A stretch of DNA of 64,000 nucleotides from Virgibacillus halotolerans (GTDB taxonomy: Bacteria; Bacillota; Bacilli; Bacillales; Amphibacillaceae), in the NCBI RefSeq assembly GCF_016908515.1, contig NZ_JAFBEA010000011.1, positions 62,001 through 126,000 of the forward strand, in the 5' to 3' direction. This document shows positions 44,420 through 54,363 of this stretch, piece after piece. Under the pieces are notes generated by a model. The model had not been told where the DNA came from, ran no database searches, and saw nothing but the letters and a program-made list of their open reading frames with translations. Positions within the stretch are counted from its first letter, which is position 1; every line of letters starts with the position of its first letter. Made by a program: the position numbers and the translations under genes.

Positions 44420-45301
44420 TCATATAATAGAGGTACTCAAAGCCACATCGTAGCTAATTAAATTATACTTTGCTTCAAAGCCTACGGAGCGATACAATTC
44501 GACAGCTGATATGTTGTCTTCTCCTACACAAATCGTGATCTCCTCAATTCTTTGATAAGAAAAGAGTTGATTTAATGCACACGTAATTAATGTTTTACCA
44601 ATGCCCTGTCTTCTAAAATCTTTTGACACACCTACATACTCAATATTCCCTTCCATGTGCTTAGGATTAGCTTCTATATATACGTAACCTTTAATGTTAA
44701 AATCATTTTCTTTAGCTAAAATTAACTGGTTGTTATCGTTTAACCTACTAAGTATCGTGTTCGCATCAAAATACGTATTAGGGAATATCTCATTATGAAG
44801 TTTTGAGAAGGACTTATGATATTTATCATTAAAGTGATCTAAATTTACAGTTTTACTTTTATAATTATCCTTGGTTAATTTAAGTACTAGATCTGAACCT
44901 TGGTCTATCCCTTCATTCTGTAGTGCAAAATTCTTTGCAAACTTATTTCCTTTATTTATAAAGAATGAGAGACTTTTCACTTCCCTAGGTACTTTTTGAA
45001 TTAGTTTTTCCCATAATTTTGAAGCTAACTCCATATTTTCTTCTCTAATAAAAGGGCCCCATACATCAGCATATCCCCTACTTAAATCAACATCTAAGCC
45101 TATTGCGCCTATGATATCAAAATTATTATAAGCTACTATAAAAGATTCATCTAATTCTAAATCTGAAAAATCGTTAACTAACGTATCATATATCTCAGAG
45201 CTATTCTCTCCGCAGAAACCAATGTGATACTTTCCTTGAGTGTTCATTTCTTCTAAAAAATCAGCAAGCAACCTTACGTTAACTGGTGGATTAATATCCA
45301 T
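44420..45301 (-). CDS. GNAT acetyltransferase, probable tandem-domain
   Basis: This 293-residue protein has a clear C-terminal GNAT domain (IEYVGVSKDFRRQGIGKTLI at about 215-234, then ELYRSVGFEAKYNLISYD). Its N-terminal half (FIVAYNNFDIIGAIGLDVDL and WGPFIREENMELASKLWEKL) has the look of a second, degenerate GNAT fold. Start ATG 45301 is preceded by GGGAGGTTGCGAA at nine bases. It is the array gene nearest to guaA. Confidence 0.9.
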   Translation of the reverse strand: MDINPPVNVRLLADFLEEMNTQGKYHIGFCGENSSEIYDTLVNDFSDLELDESFIVAYNNFDIIGAIGLDVDLSRGYADVWGPFIREENMELASKLWEKLIQKVPREVKSLSFFINKGNKFAKNFALQNEGIDQGSDLVLKLTKDNYKSKTVNLDHFNDKYHKSFSKLHNEIFPNTYFDANTILSRLNDNNQLILAKENDFNIKGYVYIEANPKHMEGNIEYVGVSKDFRRQGIGKTLITCALNQLFSYQRIEEITICVGEDNISAVELYRSVGFEAKYNLISYDVALSTSII

Positions 45302-45346
45302 AATTCGCAACCTCCCTAAAGCGTCGTTAGTCCAAGTAGACTTATG

Positions 45347-45596
45347 CCATTATATGGCCCGTTTGTGTAATAAAGATTATTTTGAGTATTTGAATATCAT
45401 TTTAACATACAAAAATTAGTTTCACACGATAATACCAATTTCCAAAAAATAATCCCTACCAAATTATTTTTTGGCAGGGATTTTGGCAGGGAACTATATT
45501 ATTTTATACCAATTTGTCAATTTAAGATTAAGATAAATACTGTTAAATAGGCGTTCTCTTTTCAAATCAAGTTAGCTCTTTACTCCCACTCAATCG
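45347..45596. repeat. guaA 3' end and downstream region, second copy at 25669-25898
   Basis: From TATATGGCCCGTTTGTGTAA to the last codons of guaA this region matches 25669-25898. It includes the hairpin TCCCTACCAAA/TTTGGCAGGGA (45453-45480), which probably terminates guaA, and a cassette-type GGCCCG core at the far end. The terminal 17 bases (TTACTCCCACTCAATCG) are the guaA stop region. Confidence 0.8.
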
Positions 45597-47115
45597 TAGC
45601 AGGCGGCTTGCTCGTAACATCATACACAACCCGATTAATATGTTCCACATCATTCACCAATCGCGTTGAGATTTTTTCCAGAACATCCCACGGGATACGT
45701 GCCCAATCGGAGGTCATACCATCAATAGAGGTTACTGCACGAATACCGATTGTATAATCATATGTCCGCGCATCTCCCATCACACCAACACTGCGAATAT
45801 TAGGTAGGACAGTGAAATACTGCCAAATGTCTCTATCTAAGCCAGCTGCTGCGATTTCTTCTCGCAAAATAGCATCTGATTCACGGACAATAGCAAGTTT
45901 CTCTGGTGTTACTTCGCCAAGCACCCGAATTGCTAAACCTGGTCCAGGGAAAGGCTGACGCCATACAATATGATCCGGAAGACCAAGTTGTGAACCGAGC
46001 TCACGCACTTCATCTTTGAATAGTGCATTCAATGGTTCAATCAGCTCAAATTGCATGTCTTCTGGTAATCCACCAACATTATGGTGAGATTTGATTGTTT
46101 GCGCTGTATCTGTTCCGCTTTCAATAATATCTGTATAAAGCGTACCTTGTGCAAGAAAATCAATTTCTTTCAGCTTGTCTGCTTCATCATCAAATACATA
46201 TATAAATTCATTACCAATTATTTTACGTTTTTGCTCTGGATCGTCTACACCTTTAAGTTTAGATAAGAAGCGTTCTTCCGCATCCACTTTGATAATGTTC
46301 ATATGGAAGTCTTCGGCAAATAACTTCATCACATCATCTGCTTCATTTTTCCTAAGTAAGCCATGATCAACAAAGATACATGTCAACTGGTCGCCGATTG
46401 CTTTATGAATTAATGCAGCAACAACGGACGAGTCAACCCCACCACTGAGTGCACATAATACTTTTCGGTCACCGACTTTTTCTTGGATTTTCGCGACTTC
46501 CATGTCGATAAAGTTTTCAATTGTCCATTCCGCATGACAGTTACAAACTTCAAAAACAAAATTTTTGAGTAGGTGGTTGCCGTATTCTGAATTACGAACC
46601 TCCGGATGGAATTGAACGCCATAAAGTTTCTTTTCAGGATGACTGATTGCCGCAATTGGTGTGGCATTGCTTGTTGCATCTGTTTGAAATTCATCTGGTG
46701 CAGCAAGTACTTTATCACCGTGGCTCATCCATACCGTTTGACTGGCAGGAGTATCCTTAAATAGACCACTGAAATCACTAACTTCCATCGTTGCTTTTCC
46801 ATACTCCCGTTTATCTGTACGTTCTACTTTTCCGCCATATTGTAATGTCATCAATTGCATACCGTAACAAATACCTAGAATGGGAATACCCAAATCAAAA
46901 ATAGCTGTATCACAGCGGAAGCTGTTTTCATCATAAACACTGTGTGGACCGCCAGACAAAATGATGCCTTTTGGATTCATTTTCTTAATTGCTTCAGCAG
47001 TTAGCTTATGTGAGTGTAGTTCACTATAGACACCGAGTTCTCTAATCCTTCTTGTAATTAATTGATTGTATTGGCTACCAAAGTCCAATACAAGTATCAT
47101 TTCATTGTTGTCCAT
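45580..47115 (-). CDS. guaA: GMP synthase (glutamine-hydrolysing)
   Basis: This 511-residue enzyme converts XMP to GMP using glutamine and ATP. The N-terminal amidotransferase domain has [11 protein letters not shown], the nucleophile Cys83 in GICYGMQL and the catalytic His in VQFHPEV. The ATP pyrophosphatase domain has the P-loop LSGGVDSSV, and the C-terminal dimerisation domain ends ATIEWE. Length is normal for the family. AAGGAGCGGAAGTC precedes ATG 47115. Its 3' end appears to be an integration site. Confidence 0.98.
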   Translation of the reverse strand: MDNNEMILVLDFGSQYNQLITRRIRELGVYSELHSHKLTAEAIKKMNPKGIILSGGPHSVYDENSFRCDTAIFDLGIPILGICYGMQLMTLQYGGKVERTDKREYGKATMEVSDFSGLFKDTPASQTVWMSHGDKVLAAPDEFQTDATSNATPIAAISHPEKKLYGVQFHPEVRNSEYGNHLLKNFVFEVCNCHAEWTIENFIDMEVAKIQEKVGDRKVLCALSGGVDSSVVAALIHKAIGDQLTCIFVDHGLLRKNEADDVMKLFAEDFHMNIIKVDAEERFLSKLKGVDDPEQKRKIIGNEFIYVFDDEADKLKEIDFLAQGTLYTDIIESGTDTAQTIKSHHNVGGLPEDMQFELIEPLNALFKDEVRELGSQLGLPDHIVWRQPFPGPGLAIRVLGEVTPEKLAIVRESDAILREEIAAAGLDRDIWQYFTVLPNIRSVGVMGDARTYDYTIGIRAVTSIDGMTSDWARIPWDVLEKISTRLVNDVEHINRVVYDVTSKPPATIEWE

Positions 47116-47209
47116 GACTTCCGCTCCTTATTTGCTGCTTTTATTTCGATTTACTACCGTTTGTTGATCGTACATCTATAAGAAAAGCTAAAAAAACTAC
47201 TTGGTTCTT

Positions 47210-47600
47210 ATGAATCAAGTAAGATGTTCGCTCCAGATAGTCGCTTTCCGCGGACAACACTTCAGCTTCCTCGAAAGCAAAGAACGCTTCCTGCGGGATC
47301 TTCAGTTGTTGCTTTTCCCGCAGGAGTCGACTACCTTCCGCGACCATCCATGATATTCTAAGGTAACCTTCCTTCTCTAAAAAGGAATAGTTGGCAATTT
47401 TTCCCTCGTTTACCTTTTTAATCGTACAAGGATAAATAACTGTCAAAAATCAGTTATCACTAGAGCGGAAGAAATATACGTAGACTCCTGCAGGAAAAGC
47501 GTAGTCGCTGAGACCCCACAAGAAAAGTGGGCTTCTTTTCTGAGGAGGCTCAGTGCAAGCCTGCGGAAAGCGTAGTATATTTCTGTAGCGACAGGGACTA
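47210..47600. repeat. Bacillaceae-type intergenic repeats (two elements)
   Basis: 47217-47345 has GCTTTCCGCGGACAACACTT and CCCGCAGGAGTCGACTACCT; 47455-47600 has AGACTCCTGCAGGAAAAGCG, GAGACCCC, GGAGGCTCAGTGCAAGCC and TGCGGAAAGCG. These words are typical of a GC-rich intergenic repeat common in Bacillaceae. The two lie in opposite orientation. The 101-codon frame through the first (47141-47446) is not considered a gene. Confidence 0.65.
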
Positions 47601-47850
47601 GATAAGCCCTTCGTTTATACTTTAACTACCTTTTAAAATAACCTGGTCTTCACCCTTTTTGCATACGTCAAGTACGAAAAAGACAGAAACCAGGCTACAT
47701 AGCTAGACATAACAAGTTCCGCCTTCATAGTCAGTACATTTACGGTGCACCGGTAGAAACGCTCTGGTCCCTATTACCTGAGGATATACGAACGGCAATT
47801 GCATTCATTTTATTTATATCTTCCTATTTTACTAACCGGCGCCCCGATGG
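47601..47850. other. Intergenic region after the transglutaminase gene
   Basis: No gene is seen. CCTGGT...ACCAGG (47642-47694) could form a long-looped hairpin and may end the minus-strand operon, but the stem is short. Confidence 0.35.
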
Positions 47851-50058
47851 TCAACCCATTACACGTTTAATTAAATCTTTCCATAATTTCGTGAGCTTAT
47901 CCATCTCTGATTCGTTTACCTTATTCCGATAAAGGACGTGTTCGAAATGGGTCGTCAATTGCCCCATTTCATCTGTCTCATAGTGTGCATCAATTTGCTT
48001 TGCGAATTCACTTAATGTCTGATCCGTCTCTTTCTTGAAGCCATTATGTTGTAAAATATTGAGCAGATGATGATATGCTTCTTGATATGTTTCCGCATTT
48101 TTCTGGCGCTTTAGCTTGCGTGCCAACAGCAATGTCTGCCAGCGGAATCTAGTTTTATAGACAATCAAGCTGATTGCAGCTAATAGAAGCACACCAACAA
48201 TGACGTGCCAGATTTTTAACGACGAGTTACCCGATTCATCCTCCGCCTGTGCGATTTCTGGTTCTTCGTCTGATGCTTCTTGCTCCCTTTCCGATTCCGG
48301 TTCCTGTTCTGCCTGTTCCGGTGGTACATCTGGCCCATCATCCTGGTCCTCTACAGCATTATTCTGCCCAGTATCTGAATGAAAATCAGTTAGGTTAGAA
48401 AATCCTTGTGTTGGCTCAAATGGAACCCATCCTACATCAGGGAAATATACCTCTACCCATGAATGGGCATTCGAATTAGTGACCTCATACACATCACTAG
48501 AAGGATCTGCATCCATCGATAGACCTGGAATAACCTGCCCTCCGGTAAATCCTTTCGCCCACCTTGCAGGAATATCCAACGTTCTTAACATAACCACCAT
48601 TGCCGTGGAAAAGTTATCGCAATATCCGACTTGTGAATCGAATAAAAACTGATCCACATAATCTTCCTGTCTACTTGGAACAGGAACATTCTCTGTTTGA
48701 TATTCAAATTCATTTTGTCCAAAGTAACGTTCAATTGCCCGAGCCTGATCATATCGATTGTTATAGACGGATGTAATGTCTACTGCCAATTCTCCAATAC
48801 GATCAGGCAATGCGGACGGGAGCTGTGTGTAGAATGCTTCGTAATCTGTCAATTCTCCCGCATCTGTTTCACGTAATTTCTCTGTCTCAAAGGATGGCTC
48901 GTCGTAAACAATCGAATAACGATCTAAATCGGTAACTTGATCATCCACTTTTGTTTGAATGGCCTCCGAATGTTCATCCAGAAAATAGCTTGCATCTTCT
49001 GCAATCGCTTGATGAATCCCATATGGATAAATCAGTTTTTCAATGGATGTATTTCCTTGGAACACAAGCGTTGACTCCAATCTTTCTGTTTCCACTGCCG
49101 ATGTAAAAGTTTTCAAATCAATGATGCCATCTTCTTGAACCTGATATTCGGGTTCCGTGAAAAGCTCCCACCCCTTCCCGGTATATACATCCTTTGTTTC
49201 AATCCGCCAATAATGTTTCCCCTCGCCTGTTGCCTGAAATACAGGGGTGTCGTCTTGCTGAAATGAGCCACCAAGGCGGGAATCATCTTCCCCATAGCCT
49301 ACCTTTTGTATCGGTCCACTGGATCCCCCACCCGTTCCGGTTGCACTTTGAATAAATGGTACAGGGTCAGGCCATTGCGGTCCCATTTTTGGACCTGCAA
49401 AGCCAATAATGGTCGAAAAAAGCACAATACCGAGCAACGGGAATAACCATGTCGGCGTTTTCTTTACCCAACCAAATGGAATGGACGCGCTGTCTAACTC
49501 CTTCATAAAATTTGCAATGCCTAAAGCGATAAAGGAAATAACAAACGTTCTTACAATCGACAAGCTGGCATCATATGCCGTGTACGTATCCAGTACTGTA
49601 ATATAAACAAATGTAAGTAAAACAAATAATAAAATCCGCTTCATCACCACGAACCAGTAATGCAATAAATAACTGATCAGCCAAATTAAGATCAGAAATA
49701 GCATACTACGAAATACAGGCGTGATATAATACCATTGCTGAGAAAATAGGACATCCATATTATAAGTGAATTCCGTATAAAACGCTTCAAGCCAATGGAG
49801 GCTTAGAATGCTTTGTTCGAAAAAAAGGCCGTTAACAATAAATAACAAGCCAAATCCTTTGATCAGAAATGTGATCCACCATTTCATCTGAAATAACGAA
49901 ATAAAGAAGCAAAAGAAGGCATAAAAAATAAATACGGACAGGTTACTGATTTCGGCAATATCTTCGACGGGATAAAGCCATTCTAGGAATAGTAAAAGCC
50001 CACATAAATAGAGTAGGGAGGTGTATAAGATTGATTTACTTTGTAGAAAATTTTTCAT
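47851..50058 (-). CDS. Transglutaminase-like membrane protein (YebA/TgpA type)
   Basis: This 735-residue protein has about six N-terminal membrane helices, an extracytoplasmic transglutaminase core and one C-terminal helix followed by a DUF4129 domain. The catalytic Cys is in VGYCDNFSTAMVVML, the His in NAHSWVEVYFP and the Asp in PDVGWVPFEPTQGF. An acidic Glu/Gln/Pro-rich linker (about residues 570-610) precedes the last helix. It is the third gene of the MoxR-DUF58-transglutaminase operon, as in B. subtilis yeaC-yeaD-yebA next to guaA. The substrate is unknown. Confidence 0.94.
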   Translation of the reverse strand: MKNFLQSKSILYTSLLYLCGLLLFLEWLYPVEDIAEISNLSVFIFYAFFCFFISLFQMKWWITFLIKGFGLLFIVNGLFFEQSILSLHWLEAFYTEFTYNMDVLFSQQWYYITPVFRSMLFLILIWLISYLLHYWFVVMKRILLFVLLTFVYITVLDTYTAYDASLSIVRTFVISFIALGIANFMKELDSASIPFGWVKKTPTWLFPLLGIVLFSTIIGFAGPKMGPQWPDPVPFIQSATGTGGGSSGPIQKVGYGEDDSRLGGSFQQDDTPVFQATGEGKHYWRIETKDVYTGKGWELFTEPEYQVQEDGIIDLKTFTSAVETERLESTLVFQGNTSIEKLIYPYGIHQAIAEDASYFLDEHSEAIQTKVDDQVTDLDRYSIVYDEPSFETEKLRETDAGELTDYEAFYTQLPSALPDRIGELAVDITSVYNNRYDQARAIERYFGQNEFEYQTENVPVPSRQEDYVDQFLFDSQVGYCDNFSTAMVVMLRTLDIPARWAKGFTGGQVIPGLSMDADPSSDVYEVTNSNAHSWVEVYFPDVGWVPFEPTQGFSNLTDFHSDTGQNNAVEDQDDGPDVPPEQAEQEPESEREQEASDEEPEIAQAEDESGNSSLKIWHVIVGVLLLAAISLIVYKTRFRWQTLLLARKLKRQKNAETYQEAYHHLLNILQHNGFKKETDQTLSEFAKQIDAHYETDEMGQLTTHFEHVLYRNKVNESEMDKLTKLWKDLIKRVMG

Positions 50059-51322
50059 GATATACCACCTCTATTGGACTTTCCACTAATTGCTTTTCCG
50101 TTAGTACATGGATATCTGCCCGTTCAAATTGGAGCTGCTGTAGAAGCGAACGCTCCTCCTGCGTAATCCGGCTGGATGGTTGAATATATATGACTTTCAC
50201 CCTGTTCCCTCGCTGTTTCAGTTGCCGGACAGTTTGTTTAAATGTGTGATCGATATGGGTTGTTATTATCATTAAAATATGCCCACCCGTAATTTTCGCC
50301 ATTTCTTCCTGCAACCTGACAGAGAAATGTTGATTACCGGTTGGCCTGAGGCGTGTTAGATGCTGCCGGATCCATTCTTTCTTTGTTGGATCATGATGAA
50401 CAGGAAATTGAATCGTGTCCGCACCTATCGAAAGTAAACCAACCTGTGCCGCCTGTTTCTGAATCGTTTCCATTAAAGAAATCGTTACTTCAATAGCCGC
50501 TTCAAACGCCAATTCATTCATCCCATCATCGTAACAGCTATTTAAAACAAGCATGACGTCTGTGCTTTTTTCCTGTTCAAACTCTTTTGTCATGATCGTG
50601 TTTTTTCGTGCTGTTTGCTTCCAATTAATCCAAGAATATTTATCGCCTGGCAAATATTCTCGAACACCGGAAGCCACGTTAGTATTTTTTAAATTCAAGG
50701 TGGACGAAGCGATAGACCCTTGTTCATAACTACTCATCGGCTCTTTCATTTGAATCGTACGCTCATTTGGATAAGCAATAAGCTGATCCTTTATCTCAAA
50801 CGTATGCGCCTTTTTCACAAAACCAAAAATATCACCTGTTTGAACCCGAATCGCTTGCAGTTCATGCTCTCCCCTTGGTACTTGGGATAGATAATAAGAT
50901 AATTCGATCGTGCGACGAAAGGAGGGAAAGATAATTTTCTTCATCTTCCGGTTCACCCGTAACTTTTCCGGTTCATTCATATAATGATATTTATCTTTAC
51001 GATTGTCGATTCGCTTTAATGTCTCAGGAAATTTTTCTTCAAATATACAATAATATAACGGGAATGGGATACTACGACTGATGTTGACAGTTACATTTAC
51101 TTCATCCCCGGCACGGATCACACGATGGGAGAGCGTCCTTGTAACCATCCAGTTTCTGATCGGATAAAATAGCAAACCGATATGATATAAAAAGATCGGT
51201 AAAAAGCTATAAAATAAAAACCAGCTTACAAATCCACCTTGAAACATTGCAAAAGAAAACAAAAGAAGGAAAAGAAAGATAATAAAGATCAAATTACTAA
51301 CGAAAAGCGCTGTCCCTTTCAT
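50036..51322 (-). CDS. DUF58 domain protein (YeaD-like)
   Basis: This 428-residue protein has two N-terminal membrane helices, then a beta-rich region and the DUF58 motif (DKYSWINWKQTARKNTIMTK) followed by a vWA-like fold (VMLVLNSCYDDGMNELAFEA). It overlaps the transglutaminase gene by 23 bases and the MoxR gene by four, so all three are translated in a coupled way. The MoxR-DUF58-transglutaminase set is thought to form a chaperone-like or envelope-processing system. Confidence 0.93.
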   Translation of the reverse strand: MKGTALFVSNLIFIIFLFLLLFSFAMFQGGFVSWFLFYSFLPIFLYHIGLLFYPIRNWMVTRTLSHRVIRAGDEVNVTVNISRSIPFPLYYCIFEEKFPETLKRIDNRKDKYHYMNEPEKLRVNRKMKKIIFPSFRRTIELSYYLSQVPRGEHELQAIRVQTGDIFGFVKKAHTFEIKDQLIAYPNERTIQMKEPMSSYEQGSIASSTLNLKNTNVASGVREYLPGDKYSWINWKQTARKNTIMTKEFEQEKSTDVMLVLNSCYDDGMNELAFEAAIEVTISLMETIQKQAAQVGLLSIGADTIQFPVHHDPTKKEWIRQHLTRLRPTGNQHFSVRLQEEMAKITGGHILMIITTHIDHTFKQTVRQLKQRGNRVKVIYIQPSSRITQEERSLLQQLQFERADIHVLTEKQLVESPIEVVYHEKFSTK

Positions 51323-52284
51323 TCGATAAATTCCTTTCGAATCGGAATGTGCGTTGTTTTTACGATGGATTCTACGATATCTTCACTTTTCACCCCGTCG
51401 TATTTTGCTTCAGAGGTTAAAATAATCCGGTGGGACAGGACAAATGGTGCCAGAAACTTCACGTCATCTGGCAATACGTAATCACGGCCTAGAATAAAAG
51501 CATACGCTTTGGCTGCTTTCATTAATGCAATCGATCCTCTTGGACTCGCGCCTAGATAAATTGCACTGTTCTTTCTGGTTCGGGTTACTAGATTAATAAT
51601 ATACTCCTGCACATTAGGATCGATATAGACCTCTTTCACTTCTTCTTGAATAGCAACGACTTCCTCTCGGGACATCACCGGTCCAATCGATTCAATCGGA
51701 TGATTCTCTGATGTACGCTCCAGCATTTCCAGTTCATCCTCGAACGATGGATAACCCATGTTCAATTTTAAAATAAATCGGTCCAACTGGGCCTCGGGTA
51801 ACGGATAGGTCCCCTCATATTCAATCGGGTTCTGTGTTGCCATGACAAAGAATGGTTGCTGTAATGCGATTGTTTTTCCATCTACAGTCACACTCTTTTC
51901 TTCCATCCCTTCCAGCAAAGATGATTGTGTTTTCGGTGACGTCCGATTAATCTCATCGGCAAGGATAATGTTTCCTAAAATGGGTCCGCCACGAAACTCA
52001 AATTCAAGTTCCTTTGGATTATAAATCGATATCCCTGTCACATCGGAAGGTAACAAATCCGGGGTAAACTGTATTCTTCTAAAATCGCAATCTAATGATT
52101 TTGCCATCGTTCGAACAAGCATTGTCTTTCCCACACCTGGAACATCTTCCAGAAGCACATGCCCCTGGGCTAGCAGTGCAACAAGGCTTAGGGCGGCAGC
52201 GTTTTCTTTCCCGATCATCACTTTATTAATATTTTTAATCACTTTTTCTATCTTTTCATTATATAAAATGGTTTCCTGCATCAT
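51319..52284 (-). CDS. MoxR family AAA+ ATPase (YeaC-like)
   Basis: This 321-residue AAA+ protein has Walker A EDVPGVGKTML, Walker B NIILADEINRTSPKTQSSLL and the sensor MATQNPIEYEGTYPLPEAQL. MoxR ATPases act as chaperones for vWA/DUF58 partners, which are encoded immediately downstream here. The first ATG is part of MMQET. It is the promoter-proximal gene of the operon; the promoter must lie in 52285-52400. Confidence 0.95.
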   Translation of the reverse strand: MMQETILYNEKIEKVIKNINKVMIGKENAAALSLVALLAQGHVLLEDVPGVGKTMLVRTMAKSLDCDFRRIQFTPDLLPSDVTGISIYNPKELEFEFRGGPILGNIILADEINRTSPKTQSSLLEGMEEKSVTVDGKTIALQQPFFVMATQNPIEYEGTYPLPEAQLDRFILKLNMGYPSFEDELEMLERTSENHPIESIGPVMSREEVVAIQEEVKEVYIDPNVQEYIINLVTRTRKNSAIYLGASPRGSIALMKAAKAYAFILGRDYVLPDDVKFLAPFVLSHRIILTSEAKYDGVKSEDIVESIVKTTHIPIRKEFIE

Positions 52285-52484
52285 CTTTCGACCCCTCTCA
52301 GGCGTTCACTTTATTCAATTTTCACACTTACTATAACTATAATTATAACTATACTAAAAAAGGCCTATGAAGTAAAAGCAGATTATTGAACAATTTGAAA
52401 ACTAGCATGTACATTAAACTGCTTTTTTATACTACGGGAGAGGAGAATGATGATTGCTGGGACAACCCGTAAAGTTGAGCGCCG

Positions 52485-52576
52485 CCCGATTCGTGGTGCT
52501 TCTCTCCCGAATTGCCGCCCTGCTCTCCCGAGTTATCATGCTTCTCTCCCGACTTCGCGCCCTCCTCTCCCGCTTG
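52485..52576. repeat. 21-bp tandem repeat, about 4.4 units
   Basis: Units at 52485, 52506, 52527 and 52548 all begin CCCG and end CTCT (for example CCCGAATTGCCGCCCTGCTC plus T), with a partial fifth. The period is exactly 21 bases. A frame on the minus strand encodes SGEKHDN-like heptapeptides but has no ribosome binding site. Confidence 0.8.
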
Positions 52577-52585
52577 ACCCAAAAA

Positions 52586-52611
52586 ATGCTCCCCGTTCCA
52601 ACGGGAAGCAT
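52586..52611 (-). terminator. Terminator of the amidase gene
   Basis: On the minus strand ATGCTTCCCGTT pairs with AACGGGGAGCAT (one bulge) and runs into TTTTTT. It starts six bases after the amidase stop. Confidence 0.85.
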
Positions 52612-52616
52612 GATAT

Positions 52617-54122
52617 TTAATGATCTTCAAAATAAGGATTGCCTTTCATGCCAATCCACAAGTCTGATTGTTCCAGCTGGTGAGCTATTTGTAATAGTCG
52701 GTGTTCCGCTCCTTTACCAGCCATAAATTGGACTCCTAACGGAAGCCCATCTTTAGACAAGTGAACGGGTACGGATATACCGGGCTGTCCCGTTAAGTTT
52801 GCCAATTGGGTAAACGGTGTGTAAGTTAAACTTGGGACAAACATGTCGTAAACGACTGCCTGCTTATCCTGCATAGCAGCTTCAGCAATTTGTGCACGTA
52901 AGGCCTCCTGCTCAGACTTGCTAAATGTCAACTCACCTACTTTTGGTGCTGGGAAAGCGGTCGCTGGTGTGACATAAAAATCATACGTCTGGTGCAGCTT
53001 AGCCATTTGTGCTGCAGCAGTATCCCATGACGCAAGACTTGCAGAGAACGCCGCTGCGGAAACCGATTTACCAGCTTCGTTCAATACCCATGTGTCAATT
53101 TCAACATCATCAGCCGTAATCGATCGACCCATAGCCTGCTCCAGTTGCGCCACCACCATCGAAATCTCACCGCTGTTCATTAAGAAATAGTCTCTCATTA
53201 ATTGGACACCGTCAACACCATTATTCACTTCTTCTACCATATGTCCCTCTTTTTCCAACCATTTAACGGTCTTTTCCACGGCTTGCTTTGCTTCATCTGA
53301 AACGGGTGTACCAACAGGAGATTCCGTTGTGAAGCCAATTTTAAGTTTTTGCTTTTGTGTATCCTTCATCGCTTCCGTGTAACTTCTTGGAAACAATGGC
53401 ACTTGAAAAGCTGCTTCTGGTTGTACAACTTGAAGTAAATCCAGCATTGCTGCACTATCCCTCACACTTCGACTCAGTGCAAAATCAATCGAAGCACCTT
53501 GCCACTGTCTGCCTGCACCAGGCCCAACAGGAGTGCGTCCACGTGTTGGTTTCAGTCCAAACAGCCCACTAAAGGAAGCAGGAATCCGAATGGATCCACC
53601 ACCATCACTTGCCCCAGCAAGGGGGACAACACCAGATGCAATCGCAGCAGCAGATCCTCCACTTGAGCCACCAGGCGAATAATCGGCATGCCATGGATTT
53701 CTTGTTGGACCATAAAGCGCCGGCTCCGTAATATTCTTCAAAGCAAATTCCGGTACGTTTGTGTGCCCCATAAACAAGAAGCCCGCGTCGCGCATTTTTT
53801 TCACCAAATGGGAATCTTGTTCGGCACGCATTGTTTTTAATAATTTCGTTCCGGAGGTCAGTGGCTCCCCCGCCAGTGCCTGCGAGATATTTTTCAATAA
53901 AACAGGCACACCGGCAAACGGTGCATGATCACTTACCTGTACTTGCTCCGCCTCTTTCAACACCTTTTCTTTTCTATCATGAATAACCGCATTCAAGGTG
54001 GGGTTTACCTTTTCCAACTGTTGAAAACTGGCTTGTAACAGTTCTTTCGGCGATACTTCCTTTCGTTTGATTAATGCTGCCATTTCCGTTGCGTCCAATG
54101 TTAAGTACGTTTTCAGGTCCAT
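52617..54122 (-). CDS. Amidase (amidase signature family)
   Basis: The product is about 501 residues. The Ser-cisSer-Lys triad lies in VPVLLKNISQ (Lys) and the signature GGSSGGSAAAIASGVVPLAG to GGGSIRIPASFSGLFGLKPT. It hydrolyses amides to acid and ammonia; the substrate is unknown. ATG 54122 with GAGGTG twelve bases upstream is preferred; GTG 54134 is the alternative. It stands alone between a ger operon and the yeaC operon. The protein is close to B. subtilis-type amidases and not to GatA, which has other partners. Confidence 0.93.
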   Translation of the reverse strand: MDLKTYLTLDATEMAALIKRKEVSPKELLQASFQQLEKVNPTLNAVIHDRKEKVLKEAEQVQVSDHAPFAGVPVLLKNISQALAGEPLTSGTKLLKTMRAEQDSHLVKKMRDAGFLFMGHTNVPEFALKNITEPALYGPTRNPWHADYSPGGSSGGSAAAIASGVVPLAGASDGGGSIRIPASFSGLFGLKPTRGRTPVGPGAGRQWQGASIDFALSRSVRDSAAMLDLLQVVQPEAAFQVPLFPRSYTEAMKDTQKQKLKIGFTTESPVGTPVSDEAKQAVEKTVKWLEKEGHMVEEVNNGVDGVQLMRDYFLMNSGEISMVVAQLEQAMGRSITADDVEIDTWVLNEAGKSVSAAAFSASLASWDTAAAQMAKLHQTYDFYVTPATAFPAPKVGELTFSKSEQEALRAQIAEAAMQDKQAVVYDMFVPSLTYTPFTQLANLTGQPGISVPVHLSKDGLPLGVQFMAGKGAEHRLLQIAHQLEQSDLWIGMKGNPYFEDH

Positions 54123-54212
54123 ATGTAAATACACCTCTATTAAACAATATTTACCATCATTGTATCATTGAACACTGCAGATTCCATCCGATCAGCACGA
54201 ACCACAAATCGA

Positions 54213-54356
54213 TCACCTGTCTTTCATCCATGGTGGGTCCCCATGTTCATGCAGCTTTTGATTGACTTGATAAATAATAAATGGGATAACAAAAGCTAAT
54301 ATGGTGCAAATCAACACTAATTTACTTGGTAAAAAACCCATCAAACTGTCAAACAT
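54213..54356 (-). CDS. Small membrane protein, fourth gene of the ger operon
   Basis: This 47-residue protein (MFDSLMGFLPSKLVLICTIL then AFVIPFIIYQVNQKLHEHGD...) has one membrane helix and a charged C-terminal tail with GDPPWMKDR. ATG 54356 follows GAAAGGAGTAAAACAGC and starts seven bases after the gerC stop. Small extra subunits (often called GerXD, usually with two helices) occur in some germinant receptor operons. The similarity of role is inferred from position and type. Confidence 0.75.
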   Translation of the reverse strand: MFDSLMGFLPSKLVLICTILAFVIPFIIYQVNQKLHEHGDPPWMKDR

Positions 54357-54363
54357 TGCTGTT

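Noticed and set aside
47141-47446. 101-codon frame upstream of guaA
   Set aside because: It runs through a GC-rich Bacillaceae intergenic repeat and has no ribosome binding site or recognisable domain.
47116-47640. Guanine riboswitch upstream of guaA
   Set aside because: The leader was checked because purine genes often carry one; no purine-riboswitch core could be seen and the space is filled by repeats.
52427-52630. Minus-strand frame encoding SGEKHDN-like heptapeptides
   Set aside because: The pattern simply reflects a 21-bp tandem repeat; the frame crosses the amidase terminator and lacks a ribosome binding site.
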